Part shown: piece by piece, positions 47,791-58,302 of the stretch
Numbering within the stretch: position 1 is the first letter of the stretch
How the letters are laid out: each line of letters opens with the position of its first letter
Assembly (NCBI RefSeq): GCF_030580675.1
Contig: NZ_JAUQUB010000001.1
Coordinates: 1,612,001 to 1,676,000 of the forward strand
Length of the DNA stretch: 64,000 bases
From: Antiquaquibacter soli
GTDB taxonomy: Bacteria; Actinomycetota; Actinomycetes; Actinomycetales; Microbacteriaceae
Direction of reading: 5' to 3'
The notes under the pieces: model-generated
Databases searched by the model: none
Seen by the model: only the letters and a program-made list of their open reading frames with translations
What the model was told of the DNA's origin: nothing
Translations under genes and position numbers: made by a program

Positions 47791-49545
47791 CTACAGCGCG
47801 AAGAGGTCCCTCGATCCCGCCGTCGCTGCGCCCGACAGGCCCGAGACCTGCGGGAGGATCTGCTCGGCGTAGAACCGCGCGATGACGAGCTTCTCCTTCG
47901 CGAGCGACTCGTCGCCGGAGTCCGCCGCCGCGATGGCTCCCTTCGCCAGGAGCCAGCCGCCCAGGACGAGCCCCCACATGCGCAGGTACGGGCTCGAGCC
48001 AGACAGAACGGCTTGCGGATCGGCGATGCCGGTGCGGAGCATCCACGTCGTCGCCGACTCGAGTGCGTCGAACTGCTTCCCGAGCTCGGCGCTGATCGTG
48101 GCGAAGTCGTCGTCCGCGGCCGTGAGCTCGCCGAGGATCCCGCGCATGTGCGCGATGTACTCCATGACGGATGCCCCGTCCCGCACACCGAGCTTGCGAC
48201 CGACGAGGTCCGCTGCCTGGATGCCGTTGGTGCCCTCGTAGATCGCGGCGATGCGCACGTCGCGGAAGTGCTGGGCGACACCTGTCTCCTCGATGTAGCC
48301 CATGCCGCCGTGCACCTGGATCGCGGACGAGGTGACCTCGTTGCCGATGTCGGTACCGAACGATTTGCAGATCGGCGTGAGGAGGCCGACGATCTCGCTC
48401 GCGCGCTGCCGGGTCTCGGGGTCGGGGTGGTGGCTCGCGATGTCCATCTGGCTCGCATTGAGCAGCATCATGCTGCGGATCGCGGCGATCGAGGCCCGCT
48501 GCGTCATGAGCATCCGGCGCACGTCCGGGTGGTCGATGATCGGCGAGTCGGTGCCGGTCTGGCCGACCGCGAGGCCCTGGCGGCGCTCCTTCGCGTACGA
48601 GAGCGCCTGCTGGTACGCGCGCTCCGCGAGCGCGACCCCCTGCATCCCCACCGAGAGGCGGGCGACGTTCATCATGACGAACATGATGCGCATCCCCTGG
48701 TTCTCCTCCCCGATGAGGTACCCGGTCGCGCCGTCGTGCTGCATGACACAGGTCGGTGAGCCGTGGATGCCGAGCTTGTGCTCGATCGAGAGGCAGGTCG
48801 TACCGTTCCGCTCGCCGAGGCTCCCGTCCTCGTTCACCAGGTACTTCGGCACGATGAAGCACGAGATGCCGCGAGTTCCCGCAGGAGCACCGGGGGTTCG
48901 CGCGAGCACGAGGTGCACGATGTTGTCGGTGAGCTCGTGCTCTCCCCACGTGATGAAGATCTTCTGCCCGGTGATCGAGTAGGTCCCGTCTCCGTTGGGC
49001 ACCGCTTTCGTCGTGAGCGCCCCGACGTCGGAGCCGGCCTGCGGCTCCGTGAGGTGCATCGTGCCGGTCCACTCCCCCGTCACCATCTTCGGCAGGTAGG
49101 TGGCCTTCTGGTCGTCGCTGCCGTAGTGCAGGAGCGCGTCGATCGCGCCCTGGGTGAGCAGCGGGCACAGGGCGAAGGCCATGTTCGACGACTGCACCAT
49201 CTCCTGCAGCGCGAGTCCCACGACCGACGGGAAGCCGCCGCCCTCGAACTCCTCGGGGAACGGGAGGGATCCCCAGCCGCCGTCCACGTAGGCGTCGTAA
49301 GCCTTGCGGAAGGCGTCGGGAAGGGTCACGGTGCCGTCCGGGTTGCGGCGGGCGCCCTCGGTGTCGCCCACCCGGTTCGTGGGGGCGACGACCTTGGACA
49401 TGAAGTCCGCGGCCTCGTCCAGGAGCTCGACGACGGTGTCGAGGTCGGCGTGCTCGAAGCCCGGCAGCTCTGCCAGGTCCCGGTAGCCGACCACGTGCTC
49501 GAGGATGAACGCGGTCTCGGATGCGGGAGGTCGGAAGTCGCTCAT
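47791..49545 (-). CDS. Acyl-CoA dehydrogenase, long (FadE5-like) form
   Basis: A 584-residue FAD enzyme introducing a trans-2 double bond into acyl-CoA in fatty acid oxidation. Signatures are MHLTEPQAGSDVGAL, GQKIFITWGEHEL, and IQVHGGMGYIEE near the C-terminal flavin site. YEGTNGIQAADLVGR holds the probable catalytic Glu. The length is that of the large FadE form. Either ATG 49543-49545 or GTG two codons upstream could start; I see no clear ribosome binding site. Confidence 0.92.
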   Translation of the reverse strand: MSDFRPPASETAFILEHVVGYRDLAELPGFEHADLDTVVELLDEAADFMSKVVAPTNRVGDTEGARRNPDGTVTLPDAFRKAYDAYVDGGWGSLPFPEEFEGGGFPSVVGLALQEMVQSSNMAFALCPLLTQGAIDALLHYGSDDQKATYLPKMVTGEWTGTMHLTEPQAGSDVGALTTKAVPNGDGTYSITGQKIFITWGEHELTDNIVHLVLARTPGAPAGTRGISCFIVPKYLVNEDGSLGERNGTTCLSIEHKLGIHGSPTCVMQHDGATGYLIGEENQGMRIMFVMMNVARLSVGMQGVALAERAYQQALSYAKERRQGLAVGQTGTDSPIIDHPDVRRMLMTQRASIAAIRSMMLLNASQMDIASHHPDPETRQRASEIVGLLTPICKSFGTDIGNEVTSSAIQVHGGMGYIEETGVAQHFRDVRIAAIYEGTNGIQAADLVGRKLGVRDGASVMEYIAHMRGILGELTAADDDFATISAELGKQFDALESATTWMLRTGIADPQAVLSGSSPYLRMWGLVLGGWLLAKGAIAAADSGDESLAKEKLVIARFYAEQILPQVSGLSGAATAGSRDLFAL

Positions 49546-49660
49546 GGGCACAGGCTACGACGGGGCATCCCCCGGCCTGCGAACTTGGTGCGGAGCGTCA
49601 AAGCGGCGGCGACGCCTCGGCTGACGATTTGTCGGGAGGCTCCAGTGGGAGACTGAGTAC

Positions 49661-50482
49661 ATGAAGATCGCGGTCACCGGAGGCAGTGGGAAGCTCGGGA
49701 GGGCCGTCGTGGCCCACCTGCGGGACGGGGGGCACGAGGTGCTCGTGCTCGACCGCGTGGCTGAGCGGGACGAGTCATCCCTCGCCCTGGATCTCACGAA
49801 CTACGGGCACGTCGTGGATGCTCTTGCGGGCAGTGAGGCCGTCGTGCACCTGGCCGCGATTCCCGCGCCGGGGATCGTGCCGGATGCTGCGACCTTCGAG
49901 AACAACATCCTGTCGAGCTACAACGTGCTGCAGGCCGCCCGGCTCGTCGGCATCCGCCGCATCGTCTTCGCGTCGAGCGAGACCGTGCTGGGACTGCCGT
50001 TCGACGTGCCGCCGCCGTACATCCCCGTCGACGAGGAATACGACGCCCGGCCCGAGTCGGTGTACTCGCTCGGCAAGCACCTCGAGGAGGAGCTCGCCCG
50101 CAAGCTCGTGCGGTGGGACCCCGAGCTCTCGATCACCGCCCTGCGGTTCTCGAACGTTATGGCGCCGTCCGACTACGCCGAGTTCGATTCGTGGCAGGAT
50201 GACGCGACCCTGCGCAAATGGAACCTCTGGGGCTACATCGATGCGCGCGACGGCGCGCAGGCCGTGCTGCGCTCGCTCGAGCGCGGGGCGCCCGGGTTCG
50301 ACGTGTTCATCATCGCCGCGGCCGACACCGTGATGACCCGGTCGAACGAGTCGCTCGTCGCCGAGGTGTTCCCGGGCGTCGAAGTGCGCGGCGAACTCGG
50401 CGAGCACGACTCCCTGCTGTCGATCGCCAAGGCACGACGCGAGCTCGGGTACGAGCCGAAGTACAGCTGGCGGGACGCGTAG
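49661..50482 (+). CDS. NAD-dependent epimerase/dehydratase family protein
   Basis: A 273-residue extended SDR protein. The NAD loop is AVTGGSGKLGRAVVAHLRDGGHEV; SSETVLGLPFDV supplies the Ser and YSLGKHLEEEL the Tyr-x-x-x-Lys pair. DDGGVVL-type sugar specificity is not evident; the family covers nucleotide-sugar epimerases and uronate dehydrogenases. Convergent with lepA with only 10 bases between stops. The likely role is sugar metabolism, but the substrate is open. Confidence 0.85.
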   Translation: MKIAVTGGSGKLGRAVVAHLRDGGHEVLVLDRVAERDESSLALDLTNYGHVVDALAGSEAVVHLAAIPAPGIVPDAATFENNILSSYNVLQAARLVGIRRIVFASSETVLGLPFDVPPPYIPVDEEYDARPESVYSLGKHLEEELARKLVRWDPELSITALRFSNVMAPSDYAEFDSWQDDATLRKWNLWGYIDARDGAQAVLRSLERGAPGFDVFIIAAADTVMTRSNESLVAEVFPGVEVRGELGEHDSLLSIAKARRELGYEPKYSWRDA

Positions 50483-50492
50483 GGCAAGAACC

Positions 50493-52343
<1,851 letters not shown>

Positions 52344-52501
52344 GACTAGTAATTCTGACATGCCGATTTGTACCCCGATTACGCGATTCTCGCTCGTATT
52401 CGCCGCGATCTTTGAGTAGAGTTCAAGAGCAGTCCGCCGGGGAGCGGACGTCACTCAGGGGCGTCGCCGCAGACGCCGCGCCAGATTCCGGGGGGAATCC
52501 C

Positions 52502-54457
52502 ATGTCGCTCGCTCGTCCTGCTCGTTTTCGCGCCTTCGTCGCGCTCACCGGGGCCGCGATTCTCGCGCTCGCGGCTGTACCCTCCTCTGCTTCCGCTGCG
52601 ACCTCCGCGACCATCGACTTCGCCGCGTCGGGCTACACGACGGGTGCGCTCAAGCCCGCCGGGCAGAACGGCTGGGTGCAGGCCAAGGTCGCCGACTATT
52701 CGCTCGTCGAGAACTCCTCGTTCCCGAACTCGGGTCTGCCGTCGGGCGGCCGGAGCCTGCAGTTCTCCAGCTCGACGATCCCGAGCGGCGGGGCGCACCT
52801 CGTGAGCCCCACAATCGAGGCGGCCGGCGAGCCGAGCACCGGTGCGATTTACAACACGTTCGAGGCGCAGTTCACCGTCGCGTCAGCAACGGGTGCCCTC
52901 CAGACCGGCCTCAACGTCGACGTCGCGCTCGACGGCTCGTCGAGGTACGGCGGAGTGGTCAAGCTCCGGCACACCGCCGCGGGTCTGGAGATCGGCTCCT
53001 ACTGGGTGCCCCAGAGCGCGCCAGACGCCGAGCTCTCGAGCTGGCGCTCCGCGGCCTTCACGACGGTCGACGCCGCCGTGCCGCACACGATCCGCCTGGT
53101 CGCGGTGTTCCTCGAAGATCGCGCCGACTCCCTGCAGATCTTCGTCGACGGGCAGCTGGTGTCCGGCGGTTCCGGGCTCACGACATGGGAGTTCTACCAC
53201 GTGCACGCCGGCACCGGTGGCGACAAGTCCGTCGACGGCATCTCGTTCAAGTCGAGCTCGAGCGCCCCCAGCGCCGACGGCATCGCCTACACATCGGGCC
53301 TGCCGGCCCTGCCGTCGGCGGCCGGACAGGGCTTCCTGTTCTCCGGGATCTCCTTCGCCTCGTCGACGAGCGCTCCCCCGGTGCCCACGGCTCCCCCGAC
53401 CGTGCCCGCGGCGCCGGACGCGACTCCGGATGCCTCGATCGCCCTCGTCGACGACAGCGTGGTCGACGAGCTCGAGTTCAGCGCGACCGGGTTCCTCGCC
53501 TACGAGAACGTGTACGCCGCCCTCTACGGGACCGGGACATTCGGCGGCTGGTTCCAGGCCGACGCCAGTGGAGCCGTCTCCGGCACCGTCGATGTGCCCG
53601 GGTCGGTCGCGTACGGCGCCAATACCCTGCAACTCGTCGCAGAGACCGGTCGCGTGGCATCCGCGGACTTCACCAAGATCCCGGTGCCGCTGCCCACGGA
53701 CCCGCCGACGCTACCGAGTTCGCCGGATCCGACGCCGGACGCTGCGGCCACGCTCGGTACCCCGACGCTCACGGGCGTGACGTTCAGCGCGAGCGGATTC
53801 GGGGCCTTCGAGAACGTGTACGCCGCCGTGTTCTCGACCCCGGCCTTCGGCGGCTGGTTCCAGGCGGACGCGTCGGGTGCCGTCTCGGGCGTCGCGACCC
53901 TGCCGGCGGAGCTCCCGCTCGGATCGCACACCGTTCAGTTCACCGGATCGGTTTCCGGCTGGGTGGCGTCGGCGACATTCACGAAGAGCGCTCCGCCGCT
54001 CCCGACTGAACCGCCGACGACGCTTCCGCCCGCCCCCGAGCCGATGCCCGACGCTCCCGTCGAGGCGCCCGAGGGCGAGATCACGGGACCGACCGTCACC
54101 ATCCGGGCGGAGGGCTTCGACCCGTTCGAGAACGTGTACGTGGTGTTCTACTCCGAGCCGACCTTCGCCGGCTGGCTCCAGGCCGATGCCGACGGCGTCG
54201 TCGAGGCGACGGTCACGCTTCCCGCCGGACTGCCCGCGGGCGAGCACACCATCCAGCTCGTCGGTGAGGCCTCGGGGTGGACTGCCTCCGTCCAGGTCGA
54301 GGTCGCCGCCGCGGTCCCGCCGGCCGCAGTACCCCCAGCCGCGCCGCTCGCGTCGACCGGCCTCGAGATCGGCCCGTCGCTCGCCGCGGCAGTGCTGCTA
54401 CTCGCCCTCGGAACCCTCGTCGGGCTCGCCCGTCGCCGGACGTTGAAGCGAGCCTGA
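52502..54457 (+). CDS. LAxTG-type cell-wall-anchored protein with three C-terminal repeats
   Basis: A 651-residue exported protein: signal peptide (about 1-38, ending SASA), an N-terminal domain of about 250 residues (ATIDFAASGYTTGALKPAGQ; VFLEDRADSLQIFVDGQLV) that resembles a concanavalin/laminin-G-type beta sandwich (inference). Three ~90-residue repeats follow, each with FENVYAA/V...GGWFQADASGAVSG and a Pro-rich spacer. It ends with LASTG, a hydrophobic helix and RRRTLKRA, a sortase signal of the LAxTG class. The ATG at 52502 has a GGGGGAA ribosome binding site. Confidence 0.8.
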   Translation: MSLARPARFRAFVALTGAAILALAAVPSSASAATSATIDFAASGYTTGALKPAGQNGWVQAKVADYSLVENSSFPNSGLPSGGRSLQFSSSTIPSGGAHLVSPTIEAAGEPSTGAIYNTFEAQFTVASATGALQTGLNVDVALDGSSRYGGVVKLRHTAAGLEIGSYWVPQSAPDAELSSWRSAAFTTVDAAVPHTIRLVAVFLEDRADSLQIFVDGQLVSGGSGLTTWEFYHVHAGTGGDKSVDGISFKSSSSAPSADGIAYTSGLPALPSAAGQGFLFSGISFASSTSAPPVPTAPPTVPAAPDATPDASIALVDDSVVDELEFSATGFLAYENVYAALYGTGTFGGWFQADASGAVSGTVDVPGSVAYGANTLQLVAETGRVASADFTKIPVPLPTDPPTLPSSPDPTPDAAATLGTPTLTGVTFSASGFGAFENVYAAVFSTPAFGGWFQADASGAVSGVATLPAELPLGSHTVQFTGSVSGWVASATFTKSAPPLPTEPPTTLPPAPEPMPDAPVEAPEGEITGPTVTIRAEGFDPFENVYVVFYSEPTFAGWLQADADGVVEATVTLPAGLPAGEHTIQLVGEASGWTASVQVEVAAAVPPAAVPPAAPLASTGLEIGPSLAAAVLLLALGTLVGLARRRTLKRA

Positions 54458-54467
54458 CGGCCGGGGC

Positions 54468-54806
54468 CTAGAAGCCGCTGAACCCGTCGAAAGCCCAGAA
54501 CAGGCCGAACGGGAGGGCGAACGCGAGACCCACGAGCGCGAAGAGGATGCCGACCGCGAACGGAACGGCCCCGAGGACGATGCTCCAGATCGACATGGTG
54601 CGACCGCGCGGCTCACGCTGAAGCCCGAGGATGCCGAGCACGATCGCGACGATCGAGAGCGGGAACACGAGGCCGAAGAGGATCGCCGAGAGCGACGAGA
54701 CGAGGGCCAGGATGCTGAGGACCGGGCTGTCGGAGGGGGCCGCGGTCACGGGCACTGCCGCAGGAGTCGTCGTGGCCGGGGTCGTGGTGTCGGGTGCTGT
54801 AGTCAT
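54468..54806 (-). CDS. DUF4190-family small membrane protein
   Basis: A 112-residue protein with a Thr/Pro/Ala-rich N-terminus (about 1-27) and two to three helices (SILALVSSLSAILFGLVFPL; SIVAIVLGILGLQ; SIVLGAVPFAVGILFALVGLA). The pattern GILGLQREPRGRTMSIWSIVLG is that of DUF4190. Function is unknown. It converges on the wall-protein gene with a 10-base gap. Confidence 0.75.
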   Translation of the reverse strand: MTTAPDTTTPATTTPAAVPVTAAPSDSPVLSILALVSSLSAILFGLVFPLSIVAIVLGILGLQREPRGRTMSIWSIVLGAVPFAVGILFALVGLAFALPFGLFWAFDGFSGF

Positions 54807-54859
54807 GCCTCCACGCTAGGCACGGCGGCCGGGCGACGGTATGGGGGTAACCCCCGGGT

Positions 54860-55999
54860 TCACGGGGCAGGCAACCGCCGGATGCCCTCGAGCAGGTCCT
54901 CGCGGGTGGCGGCCAGGCACAGCCTGATCCACCCCTCCCCCGAGTGTCCGAACGCGTTGCCCGGGGCGACGGCCACGTGGTGCTCGAGGAGGAAGCCCTC
55001 GGCCCAGTCCGCGACATCCCCGCCCGAGGCGAAGGAGACGTCCACCCAGAGGTAGAAGGCGCCGCCGGGGGCGAGATAGCGGATGCCCCGGGCATCCAGC
55101 AGCTCGGTCGCCGCGGCCAGGTTCTCGCGGTAGTGCTCGCGGGCCTCCGCCACGTGCGACTGGTCGCCCGTGATCGCGGCGATCGCCGCGAACTGGCCCG
55201 GTGCGTTGACGCAGCTGATCGAGGCCTCCTGCACGGTGCGCATGGTCGCCGCGAGGCCCGGGGGCGTGACGAGGTAGCCGACGCGGATGCCCGTCATCGC
55301 GTAGGTCTTCGAGAACGAGAAGACGCTGAACACCCGGTCGTCGGAGTCGAGGCTCGCGATGCTCACGTGCTCGCCCGCCCACGTGAAGGCCTCGTACACC
55401 TCGTCGCTGATCACCCACAGATCGTGCCGCCGGGCGAAGTCGAGCAGCTCCTGCAGGGTCTCCCGCGGGAAGATCGTGCCGAGCGGGTTCGAGGGCGAGT
55501 TGACGATGAGTACGCGGGTGCGGCCGGTGACGAGTCGCTCGAGCTCGGCGACATCCGGCATGAACCCGGCGTCGGCGCGCAGCGGGTAGGGCACCGGCAC
55601 CGCCTCGATCATGCGGGCGTTCATGGTGAAGGTCGTGTACCCGGGGTCGGGCACGAGCACCTCGTCGCCCGGGCCGAGCGTCAAGGCCATCGCCTGGTGC
55701 AGTCCCTGCGTCGCGCCCACGGTCACCCAGACGCGCTCCGTGTCGACGTGGATGGCGTTGTCGCGGGCGAGCTTGGCGACGATCGCCTCCCTCAGCGCGA
55801 GGATGCCGCCGTTGGCGGTGTAGTTCGTCTCGTCGGCGTCCCACGCGGCCTTCGCCGCCGCGGCGATGTGGGGAGCGACGCGCACATCGGGTTCACCCAC
55901 CGCGAGCATGACGACGTCATCGAGGTGGATCGCGATCTCGTGGATGCGCCGGATGCCGCTGCCCGGCACCGAGAGGATGTGCTGCGCGAGGGTGGGCAT
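54860..55999 (-). CDS. Class I/II pyridoxal-phosphate aminotransferase
   Basis: A 379-residue fold-type I aminotransferase. The Schiff-base Lys is in VFSFSKTYAMTGIRVGYL; other family marks are NSPSNPLGTIFPRETLQ, VISDEVYEAF and the C-terminal Arg in EGWIRLCLAATRED. The amino donor and acceptor cannot be assigned; aspartate or aromatic aminotransferase is usual. Divergent from the hydrolase gene 26 bases away. Confidence 0.9.
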   Translation of the reverse strand: MPTLAQHILSVPGSGIRRIHEIAIHLDDVVMLAVGEPDVRVAPHIAAAAKAAWDADETNYTANGGILALREAIVAKLARDNAIHVDTERVWVTVGATQGLHQAMALTLGPGDEVLVPDPGYTTFTMNARMIEAVPVPYPLRADAGFMPDVAELERLVTGRTRVLIVNSPSNPLGTIFPRETLQELLDFARRHDLWVISDEVYEAFTWAGEHVSIASLDSDDRVFSVFSFSKTYAMTGIRVGYLVTPPGLAATMRTVQEASISCVNAPGQFAAIAAITGDQSHVAEAREHYRENLAAATELLDARGIRYLAPGGAFYLWVDVSFASGGDVADWAEGFLLEHHVAVAPGNAFGHSGEGWIRLCLAATREDLLEGIRRLPAP

Positions 56000-56025
56000 G
56001 ACCCCACGCTATTACGCTGACGGAC

Positions 56026-56745
56026 ATGGTCCAGTCCGTCGTGCTCGTGCACGGGCTGCGCACGTCCGCGACGATGTGGCGCCGACAGGTCGAGCTGCTC
56101 GAGGGACTGGGGCACGAGGCGATCGCGGTCGACCTCCCGGGGCACGGCGCCCGGTTGTCGGAGCGGTTCACGCTGCAGGGTGCCGTGGACACCATCGCCG
56201 AGGCAGTCGCGGGTGCGTCGCATCCGGTGCTGCTGTGCGGGTTCTCGCTCGGCGGCTATACCTCGATCCACTATCTCGGCGGGGCGCCCGACTCGCCCGT
56301 GGTGGGGCTTCTCGCCGCTAGTTGCGGCACACGGCCGTACCGCGTCGTGCTCGACTCGTGGCGGGCGGCAGCTCGAATCATCCACGCCTTCCCCGACCGC
56401 GGCCTCGCGCTCAACAACTGGGCGGTGCGCCTCGCCGTTCGCGACCCGGAGCTCGCGGACGACGTCATCCGCGGGGGCGTCGCGCTCGAGGTCATGGACG
56501 ACGCCCTGCGCGAGCTGCGCGCCCTCGACCCGGTCGCGTCGCTGCGGCGTATCCGGCAGCCGGTGTGGCTCGTCAACGGGACGCTCGACCACTTCCGGCT
56601 CGAGGAGCGCCGCTACGCGGCCGCAGCTCCGGATGCCCGGCTCCTGCACGTGCGAGGCGCGACCCACATGGTCAGCCTCACAAGGCCGGCGGAGTTCGAC
56701 CGCATCCTCCTCGATGCGCTCGACTCGACCGCACCGAAGTGGTAA
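56026..56745 (+). CDS. Alpha/beta-hydrolase-fold protein
   Basis: A 239-residue hydrolase. The nucleophile elbow is GFSLGGYTS (Ser); the oxyanion region is LVHGLRTSATMW; the catalytic His is in VRGATHMVSLT. The acid is probably Asp in VNGTLDHFRL. Substrate is unknown. The gene lies between a divergent aminotransferase and rpsT, with 80 bases before the rpsT start, which probably has its own promoter. Confidence 0.85.
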   Translation: MVQSVVLVHGLRTSATMWRRQVELLEGLGHEAIAVDLPGHGARLSERFTLQGAVDTIAEAVAGASHPVLLCGFSLGGYTSIHYLGGAPDSPVVGLLAASCGTRPYRVVLDSWRAAARIIHAFPDRGLALNNWAVRLAVRDPELADDVIRGGVALEVMDDALRELRALDPVASLRRIRQPVWLVNGTLDHFRLEERRYAAAAPDARLLHVRGATHMVSLTRPAEFDRILLDALDSTAPKW

Positions 56746-56825
56746 CGTAGACCCTTGGCTTCCGCGTAGTTTCGCACTTCGAAGCTCCGCGAGATCACAC
56801 TTCCATCCAACGAGAAGGCATTACT

Positions 56826-57086
56826 TTGGCAAACATCAAGTCGCAGATCAAGCGCATCGGCACCAACAAGAAGGCCCAGGAGCGCAACAAGGCCGTCAAG
56901 AGCGAGGTCAAGACCGCCGTTCGCGCCACCCGCGAGGCCATCTCGGCCGGCGACAAGGACAAGGCCACCACGACCCTCGCGCTCGCGTCGAAGAAGCTCG
57001 ACAAGGCCGTCAGCAAGGGCGTCATCCACAAGAACCAGGCGGCGAACCGCAAGTCGGCCATCGCCAAGCAGGTCGCGGCGCTCTAA
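56826..57086 (+). CDS. rpsT: 30S ribosomal protein S20
   Basis: An 86-residue basic protein. It starts with the rare initiator TTG ([18 protein letters not shown]), with GAGAAGG 7 bases upstream. The three-helix S20 pattern ends [23 protein letters not shown]20 binds 16S rRNA early in 30S assembly. A weak start codon in rpsT fits known translational autoregulation of S20 in other bacteria. A strong terminator follows at 57105-57128. Confidence 0.95.
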   Translation: MANIKSQIKRIGTNKKAQERNKAVKSEVKTAVRATREAISAGDKDKATTTLALASKKLDKAVSKGVIHKNQAANRKSAIAKQVAAL

Positions 57087-57104
57087 GCCACCCCAGCTGT
57101 ACCG

Positions 57105-57128
57105 AATGCCCCGCTCCGGCGGGGCATT
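57105..57128. terminator. Terminator between rpsT and holA
   Basis: A perfect 10-bp stem (AATGCCCCGC with its complement) and a 4-base loop TCCG, followed by CGTCGTT on the plus strand. It lies 18 bases after rpsT and 22 bases after the converging holA stop codon, so it can serve both. Confidence 0.85.
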
Positions 57129-57150
57129 CGTCGTTAACGGCGCGGGATGC

Positions 57151-58155
57151 TCAGCGCCCCTCGCCCCGGGTGGCGATGATCCCGATCATCCGCTCGAGGG
57201 CGTACACGGGGTCGCGACCGAGTCCCTTCACCTGCTCGTCGGCGTCGGCGAGCGACTCGATCGCCCGGCCGAGCCCGGCGTCCGACCAGCCCTGTACGTC
57301 TTTGCGGGCGCGGTCGACCTGCCACGGCGCCATGCCGAGCTTCGAGGCCAGCTGCCCGCCGGATCCCGTCGACCCCGCGACCTTGGCCATCGTGCGCAGC
57401 TTCATCGCGAAGGCCGCGATGATCGGCACCGGGTCGGCACCCGTGGAGAGGGCGTGGCGGAGCAGCACGAGGGCTTCTCCGCGCCGGCCCGCGATCGCGG
57501 CATCCGCGACCTTGAACGCGTTCGTCTCCACTCGACCCGAGTAGTAGCGCTCGACCGTGACCTCGGTGATCTCGTCACTGGAGTCGGAGAGCAGCTGCTG
57601 GCACGCGGCCGCGAGCTCGGCGAGGTCGTCGGAGAACGCGGACACGAGGGCTCGGATGCCCGAGCCGGTGATCCGGCGGCCGACGGAGGAGAACTCCGCC
57701 GCGACGAAGTCCTGCTTCTCGGTGTCCTTCTTGAGCTCGAGGCACGCGATCTCGACGCCTCCGCCCGCTCCCCCGCGGATCGCCGCGAGGAGCTTTTTGC
57801 CGCGCACTCCCCCGGCGTGCCGCAGCACGAGGTAGGTGTCGTCGGCGGGCTGAGCGAGGTAGGCGATCGTCTCGTCGATGAAGGCGTCGGTGCACTTCTC
57901 GACGCCGGTCACCCGGATCATGCGCGGCTCGGCGAACAGCGACGGGCTCGCGAGGGTCATGAGCTCGCCCGGCCCGTACTGGTCGGCCTCGATGTCGGAA
58001 ACCTCGAGGCTCGGGTCCTCCGCCTTGAGCAGATCGCGCAGTGAGCGGATCGCCCGATCGGCGAGGAACCCCTCCGTGCCGGTCACGAGCACCACCGGGG
58101 CCGGGCGCACCTGGTGCCAGTTCAGGACGGGGATGGCGGTCTTCGCAGCGGGCAC
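57151..58155 (-). CDS. holA: DNA polymerase III delta subunit
   Basis: A 334-residue clamp-loader subunit (HolA). It contains the family N-terminus VVLVTGTEGFLADRAIRSL, the sensor region, DTYLVLRHAGGVRGKKLL and a C-terminal collar domain (MKLRTMAKVAGSTGSGGQLASKLGMAPWQVDRARKD, split across about residues 265-300). The start is GTG. The remnant comEC stop lies 9 bases upstream, so holA was once translationally coupled to comEC. The ATPase/PIN cassette now separates them, and its present promoter is not evident. Confidence 0.93.
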   Translation of the reverse strand: MPAAKTAIPVLNWHQVRPAPVVLVTGTEGFLADRAIRSLRDLLKAEDPSLEVSDIEADQYGPGELMTLASPSLFAEPRMIRVTGVEKCTDAFIDETIAYLAQPADDTYLVLRHAGGVRGKKLLAAIRGGAGGGVEIACLELKKDTEKQDFVAAEFSSVGRRITGSGIRALVSAFSDDLAELAAACQQLLSDSSDEITEVTVERYYSGRVETNAFKVADAAIAGRRGEALVLLRHALSTGADPVPIIAAFAMKLRTMAKVAGSTGSGGQLASKLGMAPWQVDRARKDVQGWSDAGLGRAIESLADADEQVKGLGRDPVYALERMIGIIATRGEGR

Positions 58156-58164
58156 GGATCGAGC

Positions 58165-58212
58165 CTAGTCGCGGCCGCCGTCAGCGGTGCCGCGCTGGGT
58201 CCACGCGGTGAC
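58165..58212 (-). pseudogene. Remnant of the comEC 3' end
   Basis: Read on the minus strand, this stretch encodes VTAWTQRGTADGGRD and a TAG stop. VTAWTQR recurs at the C-terminus of the present comEC (VTAWTQRAANPGERTRR), 2.1 kb away. Its position, 9 bases before holA, is where the comEC stop would be expected in an uninterrupted comEC-holA operon. I infer that it is the original tail of comEC, cut off by the inserted cassette. Confidence 0.75.
58191..58212. repeat. Left direct repeat flanking the ATPase/PIN cassette
   Basis: A 22-base copy (CGCGCTG, then G, then GTCCACGCGGTGAC) matches 60354-60375 at 21 of 22 positions, in the same orientation; similarity fades into GGGACGTCGCATCC against CGCACCCGCCGCATCTCC. 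Both copies come from the coding end of comEC. They could be attL/attR-like borders or the trace of a recombination. Confidence 0.8.
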
Positions 58213-58231
58213 GGGACGTCGCATCCGCTGC

Positions 58232-58260
58232 ATGACGGAGGCTCGTTTTAGCGGTATCGT
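58232..58260 (+). promoter_or_regulatory. Putative promoter of the cassette
   Basis: ATGACG (58232-58237) and TATCGT (58255-58260) are separated by 17 bases, matching 4 of 6 positions of the -35 consensus and the actinobacterial TAnnnT -10. A start near 58267 gives a ~36-base leader with GGGAG (58289-58293) 9 bases before the GTG. Confidence 0.5.
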
Positions 58261-58302
58261 CGCGACGGAAGAACGTTCGCTCACAGTCGGGAGTTCAAAA
58301 TC

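Noticed and set aside
52432-52500. Two 6-bp hairpins upstream of the LASTG wall protein
   Set aside because: Such short GC stems are expected by chance in this composition; no link to a ribosome binding site or T-tract.
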